Part shown: positions 1 to 8,908 of the stretch, piece after piece | Numbering within the stretch: the first letter of the stretch is position 1 | How the letters are laid out: every line of letters begins with the position of its first letter | Assembly (NCBI RefSeq): GCF_001411495.1 | Contig: NZ_CP012981.1 | Span: 2,542,001 to 2,606,000, forward strand | Origin: Burkholderia cepacia ATCC 25416 | GTDB lineage: Bacteria; Pseudomonadota; Gammaproteobacteria; Burkholderiales; Burkholderiaceae | Direction of reading: 5' to 3' | Length of the DNA stretch: 64,000 bases | Translations under genes and position numbers: made by a program | Notes under the pieces: model-generated | Told to the model about the DNA's origin: nothing | Databases searched by the model: none | The model's input: the letters and a program-made list of their open reading frames with translations, nothing else

Positions 1-13
1 TGCTCTCGGCGAA

Positions 14-35
14 GGCCGGCGCTTCAGCGCCGGCC
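14..35. repeat. GC-rich inverted repeat
   Basis: Perfect inverted repeat GGCCGGCGC / GCGCCGGCC around a TTCA loop, just beyond the 3' end of the leftward TetR gene. There is no T-tract, so it may be a weak terminator or a REP-like palindrome. The rest of bases 1-139 shows nothing recognisable. Confidence 0.4.
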
Positions 36-139
36 CGTGCCCCGTGCCGCACGGTCGATCGGCGGGGCGCCTCGGCGCTCCGCATGACCGCGCGTTTCAA
101 TCAAATCGTGAACAGGAAGCCGCGCGCGGCCTCGCGCGC

Positions 140-961
140 TCAGTTCGTGGAATGCAGCGTCGCCGTATCGGCGGTGGCCGCGCCCGACGACGGCAGCCCG
201 AACGCTTCGCTTGCGCCTGCATCGTCGAGCACGGCCGCGAAGATCGACAGTTGCGCGCTGTCGGGCATCGGCGCTTTCAGCGCGGCGACGATCAGCGACG
301 ACAGCCGCGCGATCATCTGCACGTCGTTCATCGTGCGGCCTTGCGAGAACTCGTCGATCAGGCTTTCCGTTTCGGCGCCGGCGAGCGCGCCGGAGAGTGC
401 ACCGATCGCGAAGTGCAGCCGCCAGCCGAGCTCCGTGCGCGGCAGGTGCGGCAACGCGCGCTGGAATGCGTCGAAGAAGCGGCCCGCGACGCTTGCGTAG
501 TGCGCGGTCAGGAAGTTGCGCACGAACGGCGACGGATCGGTGTATGCGCGGCCGATCAGCCGCAGGAACCCGGGCCCGCCGCGTTCGGGATTGCGCGATG
601 CCTTCAGCGCGGGAATGAACATCGCGCCGAGCACGTGCTCGCAGGTGATGTGCGTGCCGAGTTGCGCATCGAAGCGGTCGAGGATACCGAGGCGTTCCTG
701 GTTGAGCTGGTCGAGCCGGCGCGACAGCATCGCGTGGATCAGCGCTTCCTTGCTGCCGAAGTGGTAGTTGACCGCGGCGAGGTTGACCGCCGCGCGCGAG
801 GTGATCTGGCGCATCGACATCGCCTCGAAGCCATGCTCGATGAACAGGTCCTCGGCCGCATCGAGGATGCGCGCCTTCGTCCCGCCGGTCTGCCGAGTGC
901 CGGATGACCGTGCCCCGGACGGCCGTCCCGCGGATGGCCGCCCCTCCTGACTTACTGCCAT
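140..961 (-). CDS. TetR/AcrR family transcriptional regulator, PsrA-like
   Basis: A 273-aa one-component repressor. After a Ser/Gly/Arg-rich tail of about 25 residues there is a clear TetR helix-turn-helix (about 28-75; ARILDAAEDLFIEHGFEAMS then VNLAAVNYHFGSKEALI). The VNLAAVNYHFGSKEALI stretch and the C-terminal region (LGWRLHFAIGALSGALAG) resemble the PsrA subgroup, whose members often sense fatty-acid-type ligands; that ligand is inference only. It lies downstream of, and in the same direction as, the MFS transporter gene, 215 bp away. The acidic, Ala/Ser-rich C-terminus is unremarkable. Ligand and target are unknown. Confidence 0.85.
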   Translation of the reverse strand: MAVSQEGRPSAGRPSGARSSGTRQTGGTKARILDAAEDLFIEHGFEAMSMRQITSRAAVNLAAVNYHFGSKEALIHAMLSRRLDQLNQERLGILDRFDAQLGTHITCEHVLGAMFIPALKASRNPERGGPGFLRLIGRAYTDPSPFVRNFLTAHYASVAGRFFDAFQRALPHLPRTELGWRLHFAIGALSGALAGAETESLIDEFSQGRTMNDVQMIARLSSLIVAALKAPMPDSAQLSIFAAVLDDAGASEAFGLPSSGAATADTATLHSTN

Positions 962-1176
962 GTCCCGCCTCCCATGCCGGTCGCCCGGCCGCGAACTGGT
1001 GATTTGATTATCTGATTCAAACAGTCGTTTTTATTAAGATAAAAAAGGGCGAGCGGAGCGGGCAAGCGGGGAATCTGGACAAATTCCTCTAGTTCGATGT
1101 GCGAATGCGGAAAGTATCGCGCGCGCCTTCGACAGGGCGGGGCACGCGCGATGGTGCAATGCGGCAATGCGCGGAA

Positions 1177-2397
1177 TCAGGCGACCGTGCTACGCGTATT
1201 GACCGATTGCGTCATGTCGATGCCGCGCCGCTCGCGGCTGAACAGGATCAGCACGGCGATCACGACGGCGACGATGCCGGCCACGAGCGCGAGCGCGAAG
1301 CTGTAGTTGTTGTTGTGCGAAACGGCGAGCGAGGCCTGCATCGTCGCGTTGCCCGACGCGAGCAGGTTGCCGAGCTGGTAGACGACGCCGGGGAAGGTCG
1401 CGCGGATCTCGTCGGGCGAGATCTCGTTCAGGTGAACCGGGATCACGCCCCACGCACCCTGCACCGAGATCTGCATCAGGAACGCCCCCGCGGCGAGGGC
1501 GACCGGGCCGCTCGAGAACGCCCACAGCGGCAGCACGGGCAGGGCGATCAACGCAGCGATGAAGATGGCACGACGCCGGCCGATCCGCTCCGAGATCGAG
1601 CCGAACGACAGGCCGCCGACGATGGCGCCGATGTTCAGCACGATCGTGATCCACGACACGGTATGCGGATCGAAATGATGCTGTTCGCGCAGGAACGTCG
1701 GATAGAGATCCTGCGTGCCGTGCGAGAAGAAGTTGAACGCGGTCATCAGCACGATCGCGTAGATCGTGAGCTTCCAGTTCTGCTGCAGCGTGGCCCCGAG
1801 GCTCGGGCGCGGGCGTTTCTCCATCTGCTTCCACGCCGGCGATTCGGGCACGTGGGCGCGCACGTACAGCACGAGCAGCGCGGGCAGCACGCCGACCATG
1901 AACATCCCGCGCCAGCCGATGTACTGGTAGAACAGGCCGAACACGACGGACGCGAGCAGGTAGCCGCTCGGATAGCCGGCCTGCAGCAGCCCCGACACGA
2001 AGCCGCGTGCATGGGTCGGCACGGTTTCCATCGTCAGCGCGGAGCCGACCCCCCATTCGCCGCCCATCGCGACGCCGAACAGCGCGCGCAGCACGAGCAG
2101 CGCGGTCAGGCTCGGCGCGAAACCCGATGCGAGTTCGAGCAGCGAGTAGCACGCGATGTTGACCATCAGCGTCGGGCGGCGGCCGAAGCGGTCGGCGAGC
2201 CGGCCGAAGATCAGCGCGCCAAGCGGACGCATCGCGAGTGTCAGCGTGAGCGCGAACGCGACGGCGGGAATCGTCGATCCGAATTCGGCGGCGATGTCCT
2301 TCAGTACGAAGACCATCAGGAAGAAATCGAACGCATCGAGTGTCCAGCCCAGGTAGGCGGCGATCGTCACGTTGCGTTGTTCGCGGGTCCAGCTCAT
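1177..2397 (-). CDS. MFS transporter, sialate/carboxylate:H+ symporter type
   Basis: A 406-aa inner-membrane transporter with about 12 hydrophobic segments. The start at MSWTREQRN was chosen because the upstream in-frame stretch is Arg-rich and non-conserved. The MFS motif A is visible between TM2 and TM3 (GRLADRFGRRPTL), with a related motif in the second half (GSISERIGRRRAI). The N-terminus (AAYLGWTLDAFDFFLM) and GGEWGVGSALTME are typical of the SHS/MHS families that import lactate, pyruvate, sialate or aromatic acids with protons. The substrate cannot be read from sequence. The TetR gene downstream is a plausible regulator. Confidence 0.85.
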   Translation of the reverse strand: MSWTREQRNVTIAAYLGWTLDAFDFFLMVFVLKDIAAEFGSTIPAVAFALTLTLAMRPLGALIFGRLADRFGRRPTLMVNIACYSLLELASGFAPSLTALLVLRALFGVAMGGEWGVGSALTMETVPTHARGFVSGLLQAGYPSGYLLASVVFGLFYQYIGWRGMFMVGVLPALLVLYVRAHVPESPAWKQMEKRPRPSLGATLQQNWKLTIYAIVLMTAFNFFSHGTQDLYPTFLREQHHFDPHTVSWITIVLNIGAIVGGLSFGSISERIGRRRAIFIAALIALPVLPLWAFSSGPVALAAGAFLMQISVQGAWGVIPVHLNEISPDEIRATFPGVVYQLGNLLASGNATMQASLAVSHNNNYSFALALVAGIVAVVIAVLILFSRERRGIDMTQSVNTRSTVA

Positions 2398-2678
2398 GTC
2401 CGAAGTCTCCTCGTTGGCTTGCGCGCTTACGATGTGCATGCGGATGCCGGCCCGGCTTGCGCGCGGTGCGGGGGCATGGATCGAGTGTAGGCCGCGGCGC
2501 TTGGCGATGTGGGGCGCGATAACGCCGAATCGGGAATAATCCCTAGGAAATGAACTGTTTCGGATTCGGCAACGGCGCTGCGCGAAACCGGCGGCAGGCA
2601 TCTGTATCATTCCGGAAGGCTGTTTGTATCTGTTTTGTAATGCGTCCGGTGAGCATCGTCACCGAATCAGGAGTCCAG

Positions 2679-3221
2679 ATGACTGAACCTTCCGCCGCCA
2701 CGCTGCCCGTGCTCGAAACTGCGCGGCTGTGGCTGCGTCCGCGCGTATTGGCCGATCTCGACGCCTGCATCGCGATGGATCGCGATCCCGAGGTCACGCG
2801 GCACATCGCGGGCCCGTGGCACGATCCCGTCGAGCATCGGCGCTTCGTCACGCACCGGATCACGCGCGACTATCCGCCGGGCCTCGGCTACTGGTCGATC
2901 TTCGAGAAGGCCGCGCCCGATGCGTTCATCGGCTGGATCCTGCTGATTCCGGACTATGCGGATGGCGCGCGCGACGTCGAGATCGGCTGGCGGCTGGTGC
3001 GTGCAACATGGGGGCGCGGCATCGCGAGCGAGGCCGCGTCGGCCGTCGTGCGCCACGCCTTCGACACCGTGCGCCTGCCGCGCGTGATCGCCGATATCGC
3101 GGAGGCCAACGGCGGCTCGTTGAACGTCGCGCGCAAGCTCGGGATGCGCCGGGTGAGCGTCGTGCACGATGGCATTCCCTACATTCGACATCGTCTCGAA
3201 CGCAACGACCTGCGCGTGTAG
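2679..3221 (+). CDS. GNAT family N-acetyltransferase (RimJ/RimL-like)
   Basis: A 180-aa acetyltransferase. The N-terminus LETARLWLRPRVLADLDA is the usual RimJ/RimL-type opening, and the acetyl-CoA binding motif A is seen as RATWGRGIASEAASAVVRHA (about residues 107-126). The C-terminal ANGGSLNVARKLGMRR is the typical B motif. ATG 2679 was chosen because the upstream in-frame part is Cys/Arg-rich and runs into the promoter region. The acceptor is unknown; members acetylate ribosomal-protein N-termini, antibiotics or small amines. Confidence 0.85.
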   Translation: MTEPSAATLPVLETARLWLRPRVLADLDACIAMDRDPEVTRHIAGPWHDPVEHRRFVTHRITRDYPPGLGYWSIFEKAAPDAFIGWILLIPDYADGARDVEIGWRLVRATWGRGIASEAASAVVRHAFDTVRLPRVIADIAEANGGSLNVARKLGMRRVSVVHDGIPYIRHRLERNDLRV

Positions 3222-3348
3222 CGCGGCGCGCGCGTACACGGGCAGTTGTCGTGGATCGTCAACCGGATGCGTATCGAGGTCATGACGTATTAACGGCTCG
3301 TGCGTTCAGGAGTATCGTTGCCGGAATTTCGCAACATGGGGTACGACC

Positions 3349-3975
3349 ATGGCACTCGGCACCGATGTTCACCTGATTCCCGTCAAGCTGGAAGAACTGC
3401 GTCCCACGCAGATGACGGTCGGCTATCGCGAAGTCAAGGCGAAGCGCAAGCACTGGAAGGGGCTCAGCAAGCGCGCGCGCAAGACCGCGATCGAATCGCA
3501 CTGGTTCCCGGCCGTGCTCGGCCCGGGCGGGCTGCACTACATCACCGATCATCATCATCTCGGCCTCGCACTGATCGAGGAAGGCGAGGCGCGCGTGAAC
3601 GCGATGCTGCTGAAGGACCTGTCGTGGCTCGACGACACGATCTTCTGGCGGATGATGGAACACAACCAGTGGGTGCATCCGTTCGGCGCGGACGGCACGC
3701 GCCGCGACTACGCGAATCTGCCGAAGGTGCTGACGGGGCTCGTGGACGATCCGTACCGCAGCCTCGCCGGCGAGCTGCGCACCGCCGGCGGCTATGCGAA
3801 GGACGCGACGCCGTTCAGCGAATTCCTGTGGGCCGACTACCTGCGCCAGCACGTGTCGCTCGACCAGATCCGCAAGAACTTCGCGAAGGCGCTCGATATC
3901 GCGCTGCATCGCGCACACGAGCAGGATGCACGCTATCTGCCCGGCTGGTCGGGCGTCATCGCCGTCAGGCCCTGA
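3349..3975 (+). CDS. ParB-like nuclease-fold protein (ParBc_2 family)
   Basis: A 208-aa soluble protein. It opens with IPVKLEELRPTQMTVGYREV, followed by a ParB-like core with YITDHHHLGLALIEEG (about residues 64-79), as in the stand-alone family of putative ParB-like nucleases. It has no DNA-partition neighbours, so a role in segregation is unlikely. It ends 7 bp before the SulP transporter gene and is probably co-transcribed with it. Function unknown. Confidence 0.75.
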   Translation: MALGTDVHLIPVKLEELRPTQMTVGYREVKAKRKHWKGLSKRARKTAIESHWFPAVLGPGGLHYITDHHHLGLALIEEGEARVNAMLLKDLSWLDDTIFWRMMEHNQWVHPFGADGTRRDYANLPKVLTGLVDDPYRSLAGELRTAGGYAKDATPFSEFLWADYLRQHVSLDQIRKNFAKALDIALHRAHEQDARYLPGWSGVIAVRP

Positions 3976-3982
3976 GCACCTC

Positions 3983-5713
3983 ATGACGACTGCCCCGATC
4001 CGCCCCGATGCCGGCCCGCAGCATGCCGAGCATTTCTCCGCGCTCGACGCGGCCTCGCCGCCGCCGACGCGGCGCATCGGCCTCGACGCGCTGGCCGGCC
4101 TGTCGATCGCGGGCTTGCTGATCCCCGAGGCGGTCGCGTACGCGGGGCTGGCCAACCTGCCGCCGCAGGCCGGTCTCATCGCGTTGCTGTCGGGGCTCGT
4201 CGTCTATGCGCTCACCGGCAGCAGCCGTTTCGCGATCGTGTCGTCGACGTCATCGTCGGCTGCCGTGCTCGCGGCGACCGTGCTCGCGGAGTCGGGAATG
4301 GCGCTTGCCGCGCAGCTCGCGCTGGCGGCGGCGCTCGTCGCGATGACGGGCGTGCTGTTCATCCTGGCGGGTGCCGCGCGGCTCGGCGGCATGTCGGATT
4401 TCGTCGCGCGGCCGGTCCTGCGCGGCTTCACGTTCGGCCTCGCGCTGACGATCGTCATCAAGCAGTTGCCGAAGATTCTCGCGATTTCCGTGCAGCACAG
4501 CGATGCGCCGCATGTCGCGCTCGACCTGATCAGCGGTGCGCCGCACGCGAATCTCGCGAGCGTCGTGCTCGGTGCGACCGCGCTGGCGTTGCTGTTCGCA
4601 CTCGGACGGAGCACGCGGGTGCCCGCGACGCTCGTCGTGATCGTGCTGTCGATCGCGGCCGGTTATGCGGTCGACTGGCAGCGATACGGCATTGCGATCG
4701 TCGGCCACATCGACTTCCGGCATATCGAGTTCGGCCTGCCGACCCTCGACCGCAACGCATGGATGCAGACCGTCGAGCTTGCGTTCGCGCTGATGCTGAT
4801 CCTGTATGCGGAATCGTACGGATCGATCCGCAACTTCGCGCTGAAGCATGGCGACAGCGTGTCGCCGAACCGCGACCTCGTCGCGCTCGGCTGTGCGAAT
4901 CTCGTGTCCGGTCTGCTGCACGGGATGCCGGTCGGCGCCGGGTATTCGGCGACCTCGGCGAACGAAGCGGCCGGCGCGCAGTCGCGCTTCGCGGGCCTGT
5001 GGGCGGCGGGCGTGGTCGCGCTGATCGTGTGGCTGCTGCTGCCGCAGCTCGCGCGCACGCCGGAGCCCGTGCTCGCGGCGATCGTGATCTTCGCGGTCAG
5101 CCACTCGCTGCATCCGTCGGTGTTCCGGCCGTACTGGGCCTGGCATCGCGACCGGCTCGTCGTGATCGCCGCGCTGCTCGCGGTGCTCGTGCTCGGTGTG
5201 CTGCACGGGCTGCTCGCGGCCATCGGCGTGAGCCTGCTGCTGACGCTGCGCAAGTTGTCCGAGCCGAACGTCAGCGTGCTCGGCAGGCTGCGCGACAGCC
5301 ATGATTTCGTCGACGTCGCGAGCCACGCCGACGCGAAGCCGGTGCCGGGCGTGCTGATCGTGCGGCCCGAGGCGCAGCTGTTCTTCGCGAATGCGGACCG
5401 GATGTTGAACCGTGTGCGTGCGTTGATGAAGGCCGCGCCGGACACGCATACCGTGATGCTGAGCCTCGAGGAAACGCCGGATGTCGACGGCACGACGATC
5501 GAATCGTTGCGCACCTTTGCGGCCGAATGCGCGGCGCGCGGGTTGCGGCTCGCGCTCGTGCGGCTCAAGGTGCACACGCTGCATGCATTGCGCCGCGCGG
5601 CCGACGATACGCTTCACGACGATGCGATGTCCGAACTGAGCGTCGACGAGAGCCTGCAGCTGCTGCAGGCCGGGACGCCGCCGGATGGCAGCGGCGGAAC
5701 GACCGCCGCGTGA
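3983..5713 (+). CDS. SulP family anion transporter with STAS domain
   Basis: A 576-aa inner-membrane anion transporter (sulfate, bicarbonate or dicarboxylate class). The sulfate-transporter domain starts with GLSIAGLLIPEAVAYAGLAN, and about 10-12 hydrophobic segments follow. A cytoplasmic STAS domain occupies about residues 450-560 (PGVLIVRPEAQLFFANA; VMLSLEETPDVDGTTIESL), the latter corresponding to the anti-sigma-antagonist-like loop. ATG 3983 follows the ParB-like gene by 7 bp; the longer frame upstream lies inside that gene. The substrate is not determinable. Confidence 0.9.
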   Translation: MTTAPIRPDAGPQHAEHFSALDAASPPPTRRIGLDALAGLSIAGLLIPEAVAYAGLANLPPQAGLIALLSGLVVYALTGSSRFAIVSSTSSSAAVLAATVLAESGMALAAQLALAAALVAMTGVLFILAGAARLGGMSDFVARPVLRGFTFGLALTIVIKQLPKILAISVQHSDAPHVALDLISGAPHANLASVVLGATALALLFALGRSTRVPATLVVIVLSIAAGYAVDWQRYGIAIVGHIDFRHIEFGLPTLDRNAWMQTVELAFALMLILYAESYGSIRNFALKHGDSVSPNRDLVALGCANLVSGLLHGMPVGAGYSATSANEAAGAQSRFAGLWAAGVVALIVWLLLPQLARTPEPVLAAIVIFAVSHSLHPSVFRPYWAWHRDRLVVIAALLAVLVLGVLHGLLAAIGVSLLLTLRKLSEPNVSVLGRLRDSHDFVDVASHADAKPVPGVLIVRPEAQLFFANADRMLNRVRALMKAAPDTHTVMLSLEETPDVDGTTIESLRTFAAECAARGLRLALVRLKVHTLHALRRAADDTLHDDAMSELSVDESLQLLQAGTPPDGSGGTTAA

Positions 5714-5735
5714 CGGTGCGGTGCGCCGGTACGTG

Positions 5736-6671
5736 CTATTGCGAAACTGCAGTGTCGGTAGTGCGGTCGATCATGTCGGTCACCTCGGCCGCCGTCGGCG
5801 CATAGGCGCCTGCATGTGCACAGGCGACCGCCGCGCACGCGGCCGCGTAGCGCAGATGCTCGGCGGCTGACGCGTCGGGACGCGCCAGCTGGCTCGCGAG
5901 CCAGCCGCCGATGCTCGCGTCGCCGCAGCCGACGGTGTCGGCCACTTCGGTCGGGAACGCGGGCTGGAACAGCACGGTGTCGCGATGCAGGAGCTGCATG
6001 CCCGATGCGCCGCGCGTGACGAGCATCGTTGCGTCGGGCGCCCACGTGCGCAGTTGCGCGAGCGCGGCGGCTTCATCGAGTTCGGGAAACAGCCCGCGCA
6101 AATCCTCGTCGGACACCTTGATCCAGTCGGCGAGCCCGGCAAGCCGGCGCAGCGTGTCGCGGTACGACGGCGCGGCCATCGGCGCACGGAAGTTCGGGTC
6201 GAACGAGATTCGCTTGCCGGCCGTTCGCGCGGCCTGCGCGACTTCGATCAGGCGCGCCGCGAGCGGCTCGCGTACGACGCCGAGCGAGCCGACGTGCACG
6301 ATCTCGGCCGCATCGAGCGCACCGGCGGGCAGGTCCGCCGGATCGAACGCGAAATCGGCGCTGTTCTCGCCGATGAAGAAATAGTGGGGCGGCTGCTTCG
6401 ACACGACCATCGCGAGCAGCGGCGCGCGATCGACCTGCCGGATGAAGCGCGGGTCGAGCCCGGCGTCGGCACTCTTGCGCATCAGTTCGTCGCCGAAGAT
6501 GTCACGGCTGACTGTGCCGGCGAAGGCCGTCGGCACGCCGAGTCGCGCGCCGACGCGCGCGACGTTCCAGCATGAGCCGCCGGCGATGCTGTGCCAGTGC
6601 TGCGCGTCGTCGCGGATGAAATCGGTCAGCGCTTCGCCGAATACGATCAGGCGGGGGAACGTCGTCGTCAT
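5736..6671 (-). CDS. PfkB family carbohydrate kinase (fructokinase/ribokinase-like)
   Basis: A 311-aa sugar kinase. The N-terminal PfkB signature GGSCWNVARVGARLG (about residues 32-46) and the C-terminal DTVGCGDASIGGW, with the catalytic Asp in GCGD, are both present. It is the last gene of the leftward sugar operon, about 130 bp downstream of the binding-protein gene, and would phosphorylate the imported sugar. Order and partner types resemble frc (fructose) or rbs (ribose) loci. Fructose is the favoured guess but unproven. Confidence 0.85.
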   Translation of the reverse strand: MTTTFPRLIVFGEALTDFIRDDAQHWHSIAGGSCWNVARVGARLGVPTAFAGTVSRDIFGDELMRKSADAGLDPRFIRQVDRAPLLAMVVSKQPPHYFFIGENSADFAFDPADLPAGALDAAEIVHVGSLGVVREPLAARLIEVAQAARTAGKRISFDPNFRAPMAAPSYRDTLRRLAGLADWIKVSDEDLRGLFPELDEAAALAQLRTWAPDATMLVTRGASGMQLLHRDTVLFQPAFPTEVADTVGCGDASIGGWLASQLARPDASAAEHLRYAAACAAVACAHAGAYAPTAAEVTDMIDRTTDTAVSQ

Positions 6672-6803
6672 GTCGAAACCTTGTGCCGTGGCGTTGCGCA
6701 CGGCCGTACAGCGGTTGATCCGAAAAGGCGGGCGGTGCGGGGCCGTCGCGCATGGCGACACGGCCCGGCACCGCCCGGTTGCGTGGGCGGACAGGCGGCG
6801 CGA

Positions 6804-7748
6804 TCAGCGCGGCGAGCTCCAGCCCTTGTAGGTCTTCACGTTGTCGCGCGTGATGAGCGTCGGCTCGATCAGGATCATTGGATTGGCCGGCTTCTGGCCG
6901 TTCATGATCCCGTAGCCGACGTTGACCGCCTGCTGCGCCATGGCCCAGGGATCCTGGCTCGACGACGCCTGCACGAGCGTGTTGGACTTGAGCGCGACCT
7001 CGATGTCGGGGGCGCCGTCGACCGACGTGATCACGATGCCCGGACGGTTCAGCTGCTTCGCGGCGAGGTCGCTGCCGATCGCCTGCGGGTCGTTGATCGT
7101 GAACACCGCGTCGAGCTTCGGAAAGCGCGTCAGGTAGCCTTGCATCGCATTCATCCCGCCTTCGCGCGAACCCTTGCCGTCCTGGTCGCTCGACAGCACC
7201 TTGATGCCGGCGTTTTTCGCGAGCACGGCCTTGCAGCCGTTGACGCGATCGATCACGGCCGATACCTGCGGGCCGTTCTCGATGATCACGTTGCCCTTGC
7301 CGTTGAGTTTCTTCGCGATGTAGTCGCACGCGAGTTCGCCGGCCTTCACGTTGTTGGTCTGCACGGTCGCGTTTGCGCCCGCCGCGGCGACGTCGACCGC
7401 GACGACCGTGATGCCGGCCGCCTGCGCTTTCTTCACCGCCGGCTCGATCGCCTTCGGATCGGTCGCGTTGAGCAGGATCATGTCGACGTGCGCGGAGATG
7501 AAGTTGTCGATCTGCGTGAACTGCTTGTTCAGGTCGTAGTCGGCCGAGACGGCCGTGACCTTCGCATTCGGATTGAGCTGCCTGGCGCGTGCTTCGGCAC
7601 CCTTGACGATCGTGACGAAGTACGGATTGCCGAGCGACCCGACCGTGACGCCGATCGATTTGAGCGGCTTGTCGGCCGCGTGTGCGGCGGAAGCGGCGAA
7701 GGCGAGTGCGCAGGCGACGGCGGTCAGGGCGGCTTTGTGCTTGAGCAT
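6804..7748 (-). CDS. Periplasmic sugar-binding protein, ABC transporter
   Basis: A 314-aa substrate-binding protein of the ribose/galactose type (Peripla_BP_4). MLKHKAALTAVACALAFAAS begins a Sec signal peptide cut near AHA-AD (about residue 25). The mature start SIGVTVGSLGNPYFVTIVKG and the NATDPKAIEPAVKKAQAAGI segment are typical of RbsB/FrcB-like proteins. It follows the permease gene by 82 bp. The sugar is unassigned; family members bind ribose, fructose, xylose or related pentoses and hexoses. Confidence 0.9.
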   Translation of the reverse strand: MLKHKAALTAVACALAFAASAAHAADKPLKSIGVTVGSLGNPYFVTIVKGAEARARQLNPNAKVTAVSADYDLNKQFTQIDNFISAHVDMILLNATDPKAIEPAVKKAQAAGITVVAVDVAAAGANATVQTNNVKAGELACDYIAKKLNGKGNVIIENGPQVSAVIDRVNGCKAVLAKNAGIKVLSSDQDGKGSREGGMNAMQGYLTRFPKLDAVFTINDPQAIGSDLAAKQLNRPGIVITSVDGAPDIEVALKSNTLVQASSSQDPWAMAQQAVNVGYGIMNGQKPANPMILIEPTLITRDNVKTYKGWSSPR

Positions 7749-7830
7749 GTCGTTGTGTCTCCGAGAGGTTTGTTGGTGAACGGGCGCAGGCGAGCCGGCC
7801 TGCGCCGCAAGGTTGAATCGACGGGAAGGG

Positions 7831-8868
7831 TCAGGTGCGCGCCGAGTCGCGCTGGCGATAGCGATCGAGCGCAACGGCGCCGATGATCACGAGGCCCTTG
7901 ATGATGTACTGCCAGATGTCGGACACGCCGAGCAGGACGAGGCCGTTCGTCAGTACCGCGATGATCAGCGCACCGATCAGTGTGCCGACGATCGAGCCGA
8001 CGCCGCCGACGAAGCTCGTGCCGCCGAGGATCACCGCGGCGATCGCGTCGAGTTCGTACGACTGGCCGAGCTGCAGGCCGTTCGCCGCATAAAGCCGCGC
8101 GGCCGACATCACCGCGCCGAGCCCGGCGAGCAGGCCCGACGCCGCATAGACGAACATCTGGATCGCCCGCACGTTGATGCCCGACAGGCGCGCGGCTTCC
8201 GGATTGCCGCCCACCGAATAGATGCGCATCCCGAGCACGGTGCGGCGCAGGATGAACCACGAGATCGCGATGACCGCGCACGCGATGACGACGAGCCAGG
8301 GCACACCGAGGATCGTGCCGTTGCCGATGAACGCGAACGGCAACTGCGGATTGAACACGGTCGTGTCGTTGCCGATCAGGCGCGCGACGCCGCGCACGGC
8401 CGTCATCGCGCCGAGCGTGACGATGAACGGCGGCAGGCGCAGGAACGAGATCAGGCCGCCGTTGATCGCGCCGAACACGAGGCCGACGACGAGCGCGAAC
8501 GGTACGCCGAGCCAGCCCCAGCCCGGAATGGTCGACGCGAGCAGCGCCGCGACGGCCGCGGCGGCGAGCACCGAGCCGACCGACAGGTCGATGCCGCCCG
8601 TCAGGATCACGAAGGTCATGCCGGCGGCGAGCACGATGTTGATCGACGCCTGCTGCGTGACGATCGACAGGTTCTGCAGCGTGAAGAAGCCGTCGGTCAG
8701 GAAGCCGAAGCCGATGCACAGAACCAGCAGCACCGGCAGCATGCCGGCGGTGCGGATCAGCGACTGCATGCGGGCGCGGTGATCGGCGCCGCGCAACAGC
8801 GGCGTACGGTTGCCCACCGGATGGGCCGTCGCGGAAGCGAGGTTCCGCTGCTTGGTCGGGTTGATCAT
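7831..8868 (-). CDS. Sugar ABC transporter permease (RbsC-like)
   Basis: A 345-aa inner-membrane permease of the BPD_transp_2 family with 8-10 hydrophobic segments. LTGGIDLSVGSVLAAAA is the family hallmark near the N-terminal third, and VILGGTSFVGGVGSIVGTLI is the conserved C-terminal loop contacting the ATPase. It lies between the ATPase and binding-protein genes of the leftward operon, 40 bp after the ATPase stop. Confidence 0.9.
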   Translation of the reverse strand: MINPTKQRNLASATAHPVGNRTPLLRGADHRARMQSLIRTAGMLPVLLVLCIGFGFLTDGFFTLQNLSIVTQQASINIVLAAGMTFVILTGGIDLSVGSVLAAAAVAALLASTIPGWGWLGVPFALVVGLVFGAINGGLISFLRLPPFIVTLGAMTAVRGVARLIGNDTTVFNPQLPFAFIGNGTILGVPWLVVIACAVIAISWFILRRTVLGMRIYSVGGNPEAARLSGINVRAIQMFVYAASGLLAGLGAVMSAARLYAANGLQLGQSYELDAIAAVILGGTSFVGGVGSIVGTLIGALIIAVLTNGLVLLGVSDIWQYIIKGLVIIGAVALDRYRQRDSART

Positions 8869-8908
8869 GTCGGTAACCTGAATGTAAGAGTGAACTGAAA
8901 GGGCGGGC

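Noticed and set aside
1099..2490. 463-codon open frame on the plus strand opposite the MFS transporter
   Set aside because: Low-complexity Arg/Glu/His composition typical of antisense GC-rich frames.
3349..3975. Chromosome partition locus (ParB)
   Set aside because: Only the nuclease-like ParBc_2 domain is present; no ParA, parS or KorB-type helix-turn-helix nearby.
4250..5617. 455-codon open frame opposite the SulP gene
   Set aside because: Antisense shadow; no recognisable domain and the SulP/STAS protein is clear.
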